Shown piece after piece: positions 12,179-23,350 of a stretch of 64,000 nucleotides of DNA. The notes under the pieces are model-generated. The model did not search any database. It saw nothing but the letters and a program-made list of their open reading frames with translations, and was not told where the DNA came from. The stretch spans positions 37,123,818 through 37,187,817 of the forward strand of contig CM070919.1 in NCBI GenBank assembly GCA_036417435.1, given 5' to 3'. The translations under genes were made by a program, and so were the position numbers. The first letter of the stretch is position 1. Each line of letters starts with the position of its first letter. This DNA comes from Inia geoffrensis. Lineage: Eukaryota; Chordata; Mammalia; Artiodactyla; Iniidae.

Positions 12179-14785
12179 TCATAATTTTGGGGGGAATCTC
12201 CATACTGTTTTTCATAGTGGCTGTAGTAATTTACATCTTTACCAACAATGCACAAGGGTTCTTTTCTCCGTGTTCTTTCAAACACTTGTAATCTCTTGTC
12301 TTTTGGCTGTAGCCATTCTAACAGTGGTGAGATGATCTCGTGATTTTTATTTTCATTTCCCTGATGATTAGACATTGAACATTTTTTCATATATCTGTTG
12401 GACATTTGTATGTCTTCTCTGGAAAAAAATATCTATTCAGATCCTTTCTCAATTTTTAACTAGTTGTTTTTTTGTTTCGTTTTGCTTCGTGTGTCATTTT
12501 TTGTGTTTTTTTTTTTTTTTTTTTTTTTCTGTGCATAAGGTTTTTTAGGTTGACTTAGTCCCACTTATTTATTTTTGTTTGCTTTTGCTTTGTTGCCTGT
12601 CCTTTGGGGTCATAACCAAAAAATCACTATTCCAAAGACCAAGGTCAATGAAATTTTCCCCCAGGATTTTTTTAGGAGTCTTATGGTTTCAAATCATACA
12701 CGTGTGTCTTTAATCCTTTTTGAGTTAATTTTTGTGAGTAGTGTGAGATAGGGGTCCAATTTAATTCTTTTACATTCATTACACTGTACCAGTTTACATT
12801 TCCACCAAAAATGCACACTAGTTGCCTTTTTTTCACATTCTCACAAATATTTGTTTTTTCTTCTCATTTTTATAATAGGCATTCTAACAGGTGTGAGCTG
12901 ATGTATCATTGTGGTTTTCATTTACATTTCTCTGATGATTAGTGATGTTGATGCTCATGTACCTGTTGGCCATCTGTATGTCTGTTTGGGGGAAAAATGT
13001 CTTTTCAAGTCCTTTAGCCCATTTTTTATTTAATTTTTGACTGCTATTATTTTATGTTACTTATGTAATTTAAATATTAGCCCCTTATCAAAAAAATGGT
13101 TTGCACATAGTTCTCCAGTTCTATAGTTGCTTTTTAGTTTGCTGATTGTTCATTTTGCTATACAGCGTTTTTCGTTTATTTGTTTGCTGTTCCACTTTTT
13201 TTTTTTTTTTTTTTTTTTTGCTTTTGTGGCTTCCACATTTTGTATTATATCAGAAAAGTATTTGCCAGAACTATATTGAGGAACTTGTTCTTTATGCTTT
13301 CTTCAAGTAGTTTTACAGATTTAGGTCTTATATTTAAGCCTTCAGTCCACTTTGAGTTAATTTTTGTGAGTGGTACAAGAAAGGGGTCCAATTGTGTTCT
13401 TCTGTAGGCTGTTATCTAGTTTTTATCCAATACCATTTATCAAAGAGACTGTATTTCCCCTACTGCATCTCCTTGGCTCCCTTGTCAAATATTTGTTAAC
13501 AGTAAATGACTGGTTTTATTTCTGTGCTCTTGATTCTGTTTCATTGGATTAGGTCTCTATTTTTGCCAGAATGTATTGTTTTGATTACTATAGCTTTGTA
13601 ATAAAGTTTGAAGCTAGGAATTGTGATGCCACTAGACTTGTTCTTCTTTGACAGGTTGATTTGACTATTAGTGGTGTTTTGTGGTTCCATACAAATTTTA
13701 GGGTTGTTTTCTCTTTCTGTGAAAAAATCATTGGTATATTTATAGAGATTGCACTGAATTTATAGACAGCTTTGGGTAGTATAGATATTTTTACAATATT
13801 TTTCTGGTTCATAACCATGGAATCGTTCTTCATTTATTTATATCTTCAGTTTTTTTCAACAGAGTTCTGTCATTTTCAGTGTGTGGATATTTTACCTACT
13901 TGGTTTAATTTATTCCTAAATGTTTTATTTATTTCTGATGCCATTTTAAATATGATTGCTTTTTACATTTCTTTTTCAAATTGTTGTTAGTATATAGAAG
14001 GACAATTGCTCTTCACATGTTGATTTTGTATCTTGCAACTTGACTGAATTTGTCTATAATTAGTAATACATTTTTGTGGAATCTTTGGGATTTTCTCTAT
14101 ATAAGATTATATTAAATGCAAACAGAAATAGCTTTCCTTCATTCTTTTCAATTTGTATTTCTTTTATTTATTTTTCTTGCCTAATTTATTTGTCTATGAC
14201 TTCCAGTATTATGCAAAAAGCTGTGGTGAGAGTGCACAAAACTTATTTAGTTTATATTTTTAGCAGAAAAACTTTCACCATTGATTATAATGTCTGCTGT
14301 GAATTTGTTCAATATGACCTTTATTGTGTTGAGGTACATTCTACGTATAGCAGTTTGTTGAGAATTTTTTATCATGGAAGGTTCTTTAATTATTTCACAT
14401 TCTCTTTCTCTATCTATTGAGATAACCATATGATTTTCATATTTCATTCTCTTAATGTGGTGCATCACATGTTTGAATTACATAGGTTGAATTACCCTTG
14501 CATTCTAGGGATAAATTCCACTTGATAATGGTGTATGATCCTTTCAATACACTGCTGAATTTTGTTTGCTAGTATTTCACTGAGAATTTTTGCATCTATA
14601 TCAGTAATACTTGACAGTTTTTTTCTTGTAGTGTTCTTATCTAGCTTTGGTATCAAGATAATGCTGGACTCATAAAATGAATTTGGGAATGTACCTCAAA
14701 GTTTTTTTAGAAAATTTGATATGGATTTGTTTTAATTCGATTTAAATGTTTGGTTGAATTTCCCAATGAAACCATCCGGTCGTAG

Positions 14786-14821
<36 letters not shown>

Positions 14822-15330
14822 TAAGTTTATTATTACTGATGCATTCTTTTCACTCATCATTGCTCTGTTCGTTTGGTCTATTTCCTCATGATTCAGATTT
14901 GGTAGTTTTTATGTAGCTAGGAATTCATTTCTTCTAGCGTATCAAACTTGATGGTATATATGTGTTGATGGTCACCTCTCATGAGCTGTTGTATTTTTGT
15001 TGCATCAGTTGTAATGTCTCCTTTTTCATTTGTGATTTTATTTGAGTATTCTGTTTTATTTTTCATTAGTACAGCTAAAAGGTTAATTTTGTTTTAATTT
15101 CAAAAAAACACCTCTTGAATTGATGTTTTCTTTTTTATGCATGGCCTCTGTTTTATTTCTGTTCTTATATTTCTTATTTCATTGCTCTGCTACTTGTAAG
15201 CTTAATGGTTTGTTCCTTTGTTTGCTAGTCCCTTGAGAAGTAAGGTTGTTTATTTGTGATCTTTCTTTTTTCTTATTGTAGGCATTTGTTGCAATAAACT
15301 CTCTTAACTGTTTTTCTTGCAGCCCATAAG
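12179..15330 (-). mobile_element. Composite L1 fragment, copy 2 of a duplicated block
   Basis: Antisense L1 matching 6739-9596 in order. It begins with AATCTCCATACTG, has a first L1 3' segment to about 12775 and a second from about 12780, with the same junction type. Minus-strand 13588-13833 reads as an ORF2 C-terminal part ([14 protein letters not shown] and [12 protein letters not shown]). A test stretch near 13320-13420 differs from copy 1 by only a few bases per hundred. It is about 300 bp longer than copy 1 because it keeps about 14260-14570. A T-run lies at 14788-14820. The L1 homology continues rightward past the point where copy 1 stops. Confidence 0.85.
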
Positions 15331-15787
15331 TTTTAGCAAGTTGTGTTTCCATTTCTTTTTAAGATTGTTTTTAAATTTCAAAGACATTATTGTAAAGCTG
15401 TTGTAATTTCCCCCCCAGTTTTATTGAGATATAATTGAACACAGTACTATTTAAGTTTAAAGTGCACATTATAATGATTTGAATTCCATATATTGTGAAA
15501 CTGTTATTGCAGCAAGATTAGTTAACGTGCCTCGTCTTATATAGATGCAAGAAAAAAAAAAAAAAAAAGGAAAATATATTCTCCAGTGATGAGAACTCTT
15601 AAGATCTACTTGCTTAACAGCTTTCAAATATACCATATGGCAGTGTTAACTCTATTCATCATGTTGTATAAAATATTCTCAATACTTATTTAACCTATAA
15701 CTGCAAGTTGGTACTTTTGGACTTCATCAAATTCTGCCTCTTCTCACCTCTCTCTTCTGGTAACCAGAAATCTGATCTTTTTCTATG

Positions 15788-15829
<42 letters not shown>
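15788..15829. repeat. (TG)n microsatellite
   Basis: About twenty uninterrupted GT dinucleotides follow TATGAGG, inside the antisense L1 3' region. Confidence 0.95.
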
Positions 15830-15834
<5 letters not shown>

Positions 15835-17703
15835 CATATAAGCTTGGTCTGACTTCTCTTACTTAGTATAACACCCTCAAGGTCCATCCATACTGTCACC
15901 AATGTTAAGATTTCCTTCTTTCTTATGGCTGAATATTACTCCATTTTCTAAATATACCACAAGGCTTATATCCACTCATGTTTTGATAGACACACGTTTT
16001 TTTCCATGTCTTGGTTATTGTAAACACTGGTGCTATGAACATGGAGGTGCAGATATCTCTTCAACATAGTGTTTTGAATTCTTTCAATATATTCCCATAG
16101 ATGAAAATGCTGGACCATATTGTAGCCCTATTAAATTTTGAGGGCCTTCTCTAGTGTTTTACATAGAGGTTGAACCAATTTATAAGACAACCAAAAGCAC
16201 ACAAATCATCCCTTTTCTCCACATCTTTGCTAGCATTTGCTAGCAGATCTCTTGTCTCTTTGATGAATTCCATTCTAACAGTTTTGAGGTGATATCTCAT
16301 TGTGGTTTTGATTTAATTTCCCTGATGTGTAGTGACGTTGCACACATTTTCATGTATTTGTTGTACATTCACATATCTTCTTTGGAAAAATATCTATTGG
16401 GGTCTTTGGCACAGGTTTTAATTGGCTTAATTTATTTTGTGCTACTGAGTTCTATGATGTATATTAGATATCAAACCTTTATTTGTTGTAAGGTTTGCAA
16501 ATATTATTTTTGATTACATAGGCTCTTTCATTATTTATTTATTTTGTTTTGTTGTGTAGCAGAATTTTAGTTTGATATAGTTCCACTTGTTAATTTTTTA
16601 AATTCCTGCTTGTGCTTAAGGTATCATCAAAAATAATATTTAAGACCTGTGTTAAAAAAAAATTTTTACTGTTTTCCTCTAGGAAGAAAAGCCACCCATC
16701 TTACAGTTGTCTTTACCTTATCCTATTTCTATTTAATTGTCATGAGTGGTGTTAGACAGGAGTCTAGTTTTATTCTTTTGCATATAACTATGCAGTTTTC
16801 CAAGCACTGTTTAATGAGGGGATTTTCTCCCCACTGAGTGTTTCTGACTGTCTTATCAAATATTAGTTGACCTTATATGCATGGGCTTATATCTGGACTC
16901 TCAGTTCTATTCCATTGTTTTGTATGCCTTTTTTAGATGACAGTACCATACTATTTACATTACTATAGCTTTATAATACAGTGTGATATCATGGAATGTG
17001 ATACCTCCAGATTTGTTGTTCTCTCTCATGATTGCATTGCATATACAAGTTCTTTGTGATTCCTCATACATTTCTCTGTTGTTTTTTTCTACTTTAGAAA
17101 ATGCCATTGGATTTTGATAGGAATTGCATTATATCCATAGATGGCTTTGGGTGGTATGGACATTTTAAAAAATATTAATTCTTCCAATCATGACCCAGGG
17201 ATAACTTTACATTTATTTCTGTCTTTTCCAATATTTTTCAACAGTGTATTGTAGCTTGTATTGTAGATATCTTTCATCTCCTTAGATAAATTTATTCCTT
17301 ATTATTTTGTTAGTTTGGATGCTCTTATAAATAGAATGGTTTTCTTTTTTCAGATCATTGTTAATATATAGAAATACGACTGATTTTTGCATTTTCTGTT
17401 TTTCTTCTGCAAATTTACTGATTATGTTGATTAGTTTTAACAGGTTTTTGGTGAAGTTTTTCAGAGTTTCTATATATAAAATCATGTTATCTTAAAATAG
17501 ACACATTTTTACTTCTTAATTTCCAATTTTGATGCCTTTTATTTCTCTTCCTTGACTGATTGCCCTGGCTAGGACTTCCAGTACTATGCTGAATGAGTGG
17601 TGAGAGTGGACTCCCTTGTCTTGTTTCTGATATTAGAGAAAAAGTTTCACACTTTCACTCTTGAGTGTGCTTTGAACTGTGACCTTGTCATATTTGGCCT
17701 TTA

Positions 17704-18048
17704 AAATATATATATATTTACTTTTAGCTGCATTGGGTCTTTGTTGCTGCATGTGGGCTTTCTCTGTTTGCAGTGAGTGGGGGCTACTCTTTGTGGTGGT
17801 GTGTGGGCTTCTCATTGCAGTGGCTTCTCTTGTTGCAGAGCATGCACTCTAGGCATGTGGGCTTAAGTAGTTGTGGCACACAGGCTCAGTAGTTGTGGCT
17901 CACGGGCTGTAGAGCTCAGGCTTAGTAGTTGTGGCACACTGGCTTAGTTGCTCCTTGGAATGTGGGATCTTCCAGTACCAGGACTTGAAACCATGTCCCC
18001 TGCATTGCCTGGCAGATTCTTAACCAATGCATCACCAGGGAAGTCCCG
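17704..18048 (-). mobile_element. CHR-type SINE, reverse orientation
   Basis: Reads tail first: TTTACTTTTAGCTGCATTGG, then reversed GTGGGCTTCTC and GTTGTGGC blocks, then ATCACCAGGGAAGTCCC at the head. It is flanked by TATTTGGCCTTTA (17691-17703) and TATTTAGGCTTTA (18050-18062), a target-site duplication with about two changes. Confidence 0.9.
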
Positions 18049-19320
18049 ATATTTAGGCTTTATTATCTTCAGTTACATTCACTTTATACCTAACTTATTA
18101 AATGCTTTTTCTGTGCCAATTGATATTATATTTTTCCTTTGTTCTATTAATATGATGCATCACATTTGTTTGATTTGCTACTATTTATTCAGAATTTTTA
18201 AACCTATATTCATCAGTGTTATTGGCCTGTAATTGGTAGTGTCCGTTTCAGATTATTATATCAAAGTAATGCTGGCCTCGTAAAATGAGTTTGGGAGTAT
18301 TCCCTCCTCATCCATTTTTTCTCTTTCTTTTTTGAAGACTTTTAGGGTTGGCATTAATGCATTAAATATTTGGTAACATTTACCAGCGAAGCCATTTGAT
18401 CTTGAGTTTTTCTTCATTTGAAGAGTTTTGATTACTGATTTAATTTTCATACTACTAATTGCTTCATTTAGATTTTCTTTTTCTTCCTAATTCACTTTTG
18501 GTAGGTTGTATGTTTCTAAGAATTTTTTTTTTTTCCATTTATCTAGGTTGCCCAGTTTGTTAGCATGTAATTGTTCAAAGTAACATGTTATCCTTCTTAT
18601 CGCTGTATTAGAGTTGTAATATTTTCTCTTTTATTTATAATTTTGTTGATTTTGGTCTTCTCTCCTTTTCCTTGATTAGTCTAGCTAAAGGTTCGAAATT
18701 TTATGTTTTAATGACCCAACTCAGTATCACTAATCTTTTTTGTTGTTTTCCTCTTCTCTATCACATTAATTTCTGCTGTAATCATTATAATTTTCTTGCT
18801 TCTTCTAATTTGGGGCTCAGTTTTGTCTTTTTCCAGGTCCTTGAACAGAAGATTTACTTTTTTTTAATTTGAGATATTTCTTAATTCATAAGGTAGGCAT
18901 TTGTTGCAATAAACCTCCCTCTTAACATTCCTTTTGCTGCATCCCATAGCTTTTAGTATACTGTGTTTCCATCTCAGTTTGTCTCAAAATACTGTCTTAT
19001 TTCTTCTTAAATTTATTCTTTGATAAATTAGTTGGTCAGGAGAATGTTGATCAATTTTTTTGTATTCATTAGCGTTCCAGTTTTCCTCCTGTTATTGATT
19101 TCTAGTTTAATAATATGGTCAGACAATATACTTGGTATAATTTAAGTCCTCCTGAGTTTACTAAGATTTGATATGTGGTCTATCATGTGGCCTTTTCTAG
19201 AAAATATTTTTTTCTGCACTTGTGAAGACTGTGTATTCAGTATATGTTGTATAGAATGCTCTGTGTAGGACTCTTAGGATCATTTGGCATTTAGTGTTGT
19301 TCACATCAACTGATTCTATT

Positions 19321-21185
19321 TTTTTAATTGAAATATAGTTGAGTTACAATGTTGTATTAATTTTTGCCATATAGCAAAATGTCTCAGTTATACACATATA
19401 TACATCTGTTTTATATTCTTTTCCATTATGGTTTATCTCAGGATATTGAATATCCTATTCCCTGTGCTATACAGTAGGACTTTTTTTTATCCATTCTATA
19501 CGTAATAATTTGCAGCTACTAACCCGAAACTCTCAGTCCATCCTTCCCTAACCCCCTACCTCTTGGTAACCACAAGTCTGTTCTCTATGTTTGTGTGTCT
19601 GTTTTGTTTCATAGATAGTTTCATTTGTGTCATATTTTAGATTTCATATATAAGGAATACCATATAGTATTTGCCTTTCTCTTTATGGCTTACTTCACTT
19701 AGTATGCTAATCTCTGGTTGCATCCATGTTGCTGCAAATGGCATTATTTCATTCTTTTTATGGCTGAGTAATATTCCATTGTATATATGTACCACATCTT
19801 CTGTATCCATTCATCCATTGATGGACATTTAAGTTGCTTCCATGTCTTAGCTATTATAAATAGTGCTACTATGAATATTGGGGTGCATGTATTTTTTCAA
19901 ATTATGGTTTTATCCAGATATATGCCCAGGAGTGGGATTGCAGGATCATATGGCAACTCTATTTTTAGGAACCTCCATACTGTTCTCCATAGTGGCTCTG
20001 TCAATTCACATTCCCACCAACAGTGTAGGAGGGTTCCCTTTTCTCCACATCCCCTCCAGCATTTGTTATTTGCAGACTTTTTTTTAAAACATTTTTATTG
20101 GGGTATAATTGCTTTACAGTGGTGTGTTAATTTCTACTTTATAACAAAGTGAATCAGTTATACATATACACATGTTCCCAGATCTCTTCTCGCTTGCATC
20201 TCCCTCCCTCCAACCCTTCCTATACCAACCCTCCAGGCAGTCACAAGGCACTGAGCCGATATCCCTGTGCCAAGCTATTTGCAGACTTTTTGATGATGGC
20301 CATTCTGACTGGTGTGAGGTGGTACCTCATTGTAGTTTTAATTTGCATTTCTCTAATAATTAGTGATGATGGGCATCGTTTCATGTGCCTATTGGCCATC
20401 TGTATGTCTTCTTTGGAGAAATTTCTGTTTAAGTCTTCTGCCCATTTTTTGATTGGTTTGTTCAGTTCTTTGTTATTGAGTTGTATGAGCTGTTTGTATA
20501 TTTTGGAAATTAAGCCCTTGTTGGTCCCATTATTTGGAATTATTTTCTCCTAGTCTGTATGTTGTCTTTTCATTTTATTAATGTTTTCTTTTGCTGTGAG
20601 AAAACTTATAAGTTTGAGTGGGTCCCATTTTTTATTTTTGCTTTTATTTCTATTGCCTTAGGAAACTGACCTAAGAAAACACTGGTACAATTTATGTCAG
20701 AAACTGTTTTGCCTATGTTCCCTTTTAGGAGTTTTATGGTGTTATGTGTTATATTTAAGTCTTTAAACCATTTTGAGCTTATTTTTGTGTATGGTGGGAG
20801 AGTGTTCTAACTTTATTGCTTTGCATGAACCAACTTTTCCAACACCTCTTGCTGAAGAGACTGTCTTTTCCCCCATTTTCTATTCTTCATCAGAGATGAA
20901 TTGACCATGGGTCTGTGGGTATATTTCTGGGCTCTCTATTCTGTTCCATTGATCCATATGTCTGTTTTTGTTTCAATTCCAGACTGTTTTGATTAGCATT
21001 GTAGCATTGTGTGAAGTCTAGGAGGGTTATACCTCCTGCTTTGTTCTTTTTCCTCAGGATTGCTTTGGCAATTCTGGGTCTTTTATGGTTCCATATACAT
21101 TTTAGGGTTATTTGTTCTAGTTCTGTGAAAAAATGTCATGTGTAATTTTATAGTGATCACATTAAACCTGTAGGCTGCATTGGGT
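19321..21185 (-). mobile_element. Antisense L1 3' region and ORF2 end
   Basis: Begins with TTGAAATATAGTTGAGTTAC and runs through the reversed 3'UTR (TTCCATTGTATATATGTACC, GTGGGATTGCAGGATCATAT) into reversed ORF2 (TTTTAGGGTTATTTGTTCTA). It is better preserved than its left neighbour but still has no long frame. A separate L1 3' end is inserted at 20083-20276. Confidence 0.85.
20083..20276 (-). mobile_element. 5'-truncated L1 3' end, nested
   Basis: About 190 bp of young-looking L1 3'UTR in reverse (TTTTTATTGGGGTATAATTG, AACAAAGTGAATCAGTTATA) ending CTGTGCCAAGCT. It is bounded by exact copies of ATTTGCAGACTTTTT at 20068-20082 and 20277-20291. This is a 15-bp target-site duplication that splits the host L1. 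Confidence 0.93.
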
Positions 21186-22000
21186 CGTATGCACACTGTC
21201 ATTTTAAACAGCTGCAGCCTGTTCTCGCTTCCCCTCTGGAAGCATGTGTCCATGCAAGGCTCTTAGAAATAAGACAGATAACATCATCCACATGGACTCT
21301 TCGTACACACCTCTGACCAGTGCGCCTTTGCTTTCTAGAAGTAACATCATTACTCAAGTGGGTGGCATCTGGGGATACAGCAGCCATCACCCTACAGGAA
21401 GAGTCAGTGCCCCTCCTACCACTGAGGAATGAGTGGCCCTGTGCCTCATTCCCACCAAGCGTTCCAGTTTCAGGAGTTTGGGGAGCTTTTGTTTTGCTGC
21501 TTTAGTGGATGAGAAATGACACATAACCCATTGTCTTCTTTTCACTTCTCTTCTGATGATTGAGGCTGGACTTTCATCACTTTCAGTTGTTTCCAGAATG
21601 CGGCCACTTTTCCCAGTTCTGGGGAAGACCACTTAACATGCCTTCCTGAGTGTTCCAAGCCACAGACTGCGATCTACATCCAGCGAAGAAACTCCACTCT
21701 TTGTGCAAGTACTAAGTAGCTAGTGACTGGCTTCTGTCCAAGAGAATATAACAAATCAGGGCAGGTCAGTGTTAAGATTCATTGACAGAACCTCTGTCAC
21801 TTCTATCTCACTTGCTGCATCCTGTGTTCTCTCTCTGTTTCTGTCTGTCTGTCTCTCCTATCCCTGGACCTGGCGAAGCCTGCATGAGTGTTGCTAGCTG
21901 CCATAAGGAGAGGCCCACATAGGAGAGAACACAGGGAGGTCCCAGGCCTCCAGACAGAGGCACTGGGCTCTCAGCTCAGAATGAATCCTGCCAGAACCCA
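21186..22000. other. No recognised gene
   Basis: Moderate-GC DNA following the L1 block. Reading frames of 60-80 codons exist on both strands, but none carries a domain I recognise. It may be further decayed retroelement sequence; I cannot assign it. Confidence 0.3.
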
Positions 22001-22009
22001 TCTCAGTGA

Positions 22010-23350
22010 GTCTGGGAGAAGATCCTCCCCTGTGGAGTGACAGCTGAGAACTCAGCCCCAGCTTCATAAAGACCTTGAGTCGAGGGCACCCAGCTAAGTG
22101 CTGTGGGAGCTCAGGAGTAACTAGGTGTATGTACTTTGTATGTCGGGAAACCCTCCATAATGATCTGCAGTAAATCAATCTTTAGCATAGAGCAGGTCTA
22201 CTCAATGTTATGTAAAAACAGCCACAAAGATAATGCATATTAATAAAGGTAATAAAATGGACTAAAAACAATAATAGTGAGAATTATGATGATATTACCA
22301 TTACTACTGTTAAAGAGAAAAATAAACTTAGAAAGATGGCAGATTTGCATACAGAATCCTCTAAGTAAATTTCAGGGTACCTATAACAGACGTCCTCTGG
22401 GGTATTTTAGAGTCAGAATCTGAGGTTTGCACAAAGAAATTTGTTCTGAGAGGAGAAAACAAGCAGGTGATCCTGGGTCAGCAGGGAGCATGATATGTTG
22501 GCACAGACAGTGCAGGGGCTCCCTGGGGTACTTAGGAAAAAAATGGTTACTTGAGCAGGCAAGTCATCATCCCTATGTCTGCCAGTGCCGCACCAGCTTT
22601 TCCGCGACCCCTGGGTGAATTTAAAACATGTCCCCAGGTTCAGGCATGCCAAGGATACTCTCCTTACACCTCACTTGTCAGAATGTCAGTTCCTGGGCTG
22701 ACTTTTAAAATTCGGAGGACTGGGCTCCAGGAGGGACACCCTCTCCAGCCTTCCCAGGAGACATGAGAGTGGTTCCTGGCACAGAGCTGAGGTGGAAAAT
22801 CCTGTGCTGAGTCTGGCAGGACAAGTGTGTCTTCCAGGGCTCTTGCACTGGCACCAGTTTCTGGTCATTTAAGAGGACTTAAACATTGTTCTAGAGGCTC
22901 AAGAATGTCGAGTGTCCTCCCTGGGGTTTACTTACCAGTAACAACTGTCCCTTCCTCCACTGGGTAAGTCTGAATATCTCAGGAAGCTCTCTGACCAACA
23001 AGCACCCATAAGTACAGCAGGAACCAGAAGCACCATATATATCTAAGTCTGTTGAAAACCCTCCACAATACTCTTCAGTAAATTGGATACATTCATGAGC
23101 AGAGAAACTTAATAAGGAATGCAATAACAACAATAGTGATAAATAATAGTATCAATAGTGATTACAATCATAAAGATATTAATTGTACTACTACCAATAA
23201 TAATACTAATAAACTTAAGGACTGAGGGATTACAGACTTCCTTAATTGAATGACAAGTTTCCTAGGGTATTTTGGAATCAGAGTCCTGGGTTAGCACAGG
23301 CTTTGGAGCCAGAGTTGTAGGTTTGCATAGTGAAGGTATAAATAGAGCAA
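22010..23350. repeat. Old tandem duplication, period about 0.87-0.91 kb
   Basis: AAACCCTCCATAATGATCTG with CAGTAAATCAAT near 22148 matches AAAACCCTCCACAATACTCT with CAGTAAATTGGA near 23055. CTGGGGTATTTTAGAGTCAG near 22395 matches CTAGGGTATTTTGGAATCAG near 23262. ATAATAGTGA-type AT-rich stretches and a 'TTTGCA' segment follow in both. The two units are clearly diverged. No coding function is seen. Confidence 0.6.

Larger units (their letters stand above)
15331..19320 (-). mobile_element. Antisense L1 fragments, older
   Basis: A 3' end begins near 15405 (TTTTATTGAGATATAATTGA) and is followed by reversed 3'UTR and ORF2: CATTCTAACAGTTTTGAGGT near 16270, ACTATAGCTTTATAATACAG near 16970, and TGCTGGCCTCGTAAAATGAG near 18270. 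Frames are broken throughout. A TG microsatellite and a SINE lie inside. It stops where a second L1 3' end begins at about 19321. Confidence 0.8.

Noticed and set aside
6739..21185. An intact, active L1
   Set aside because: All ORF2 pieces carry many stops and frameshifts, ORF1 is missing, and the elements are truncated or nested.
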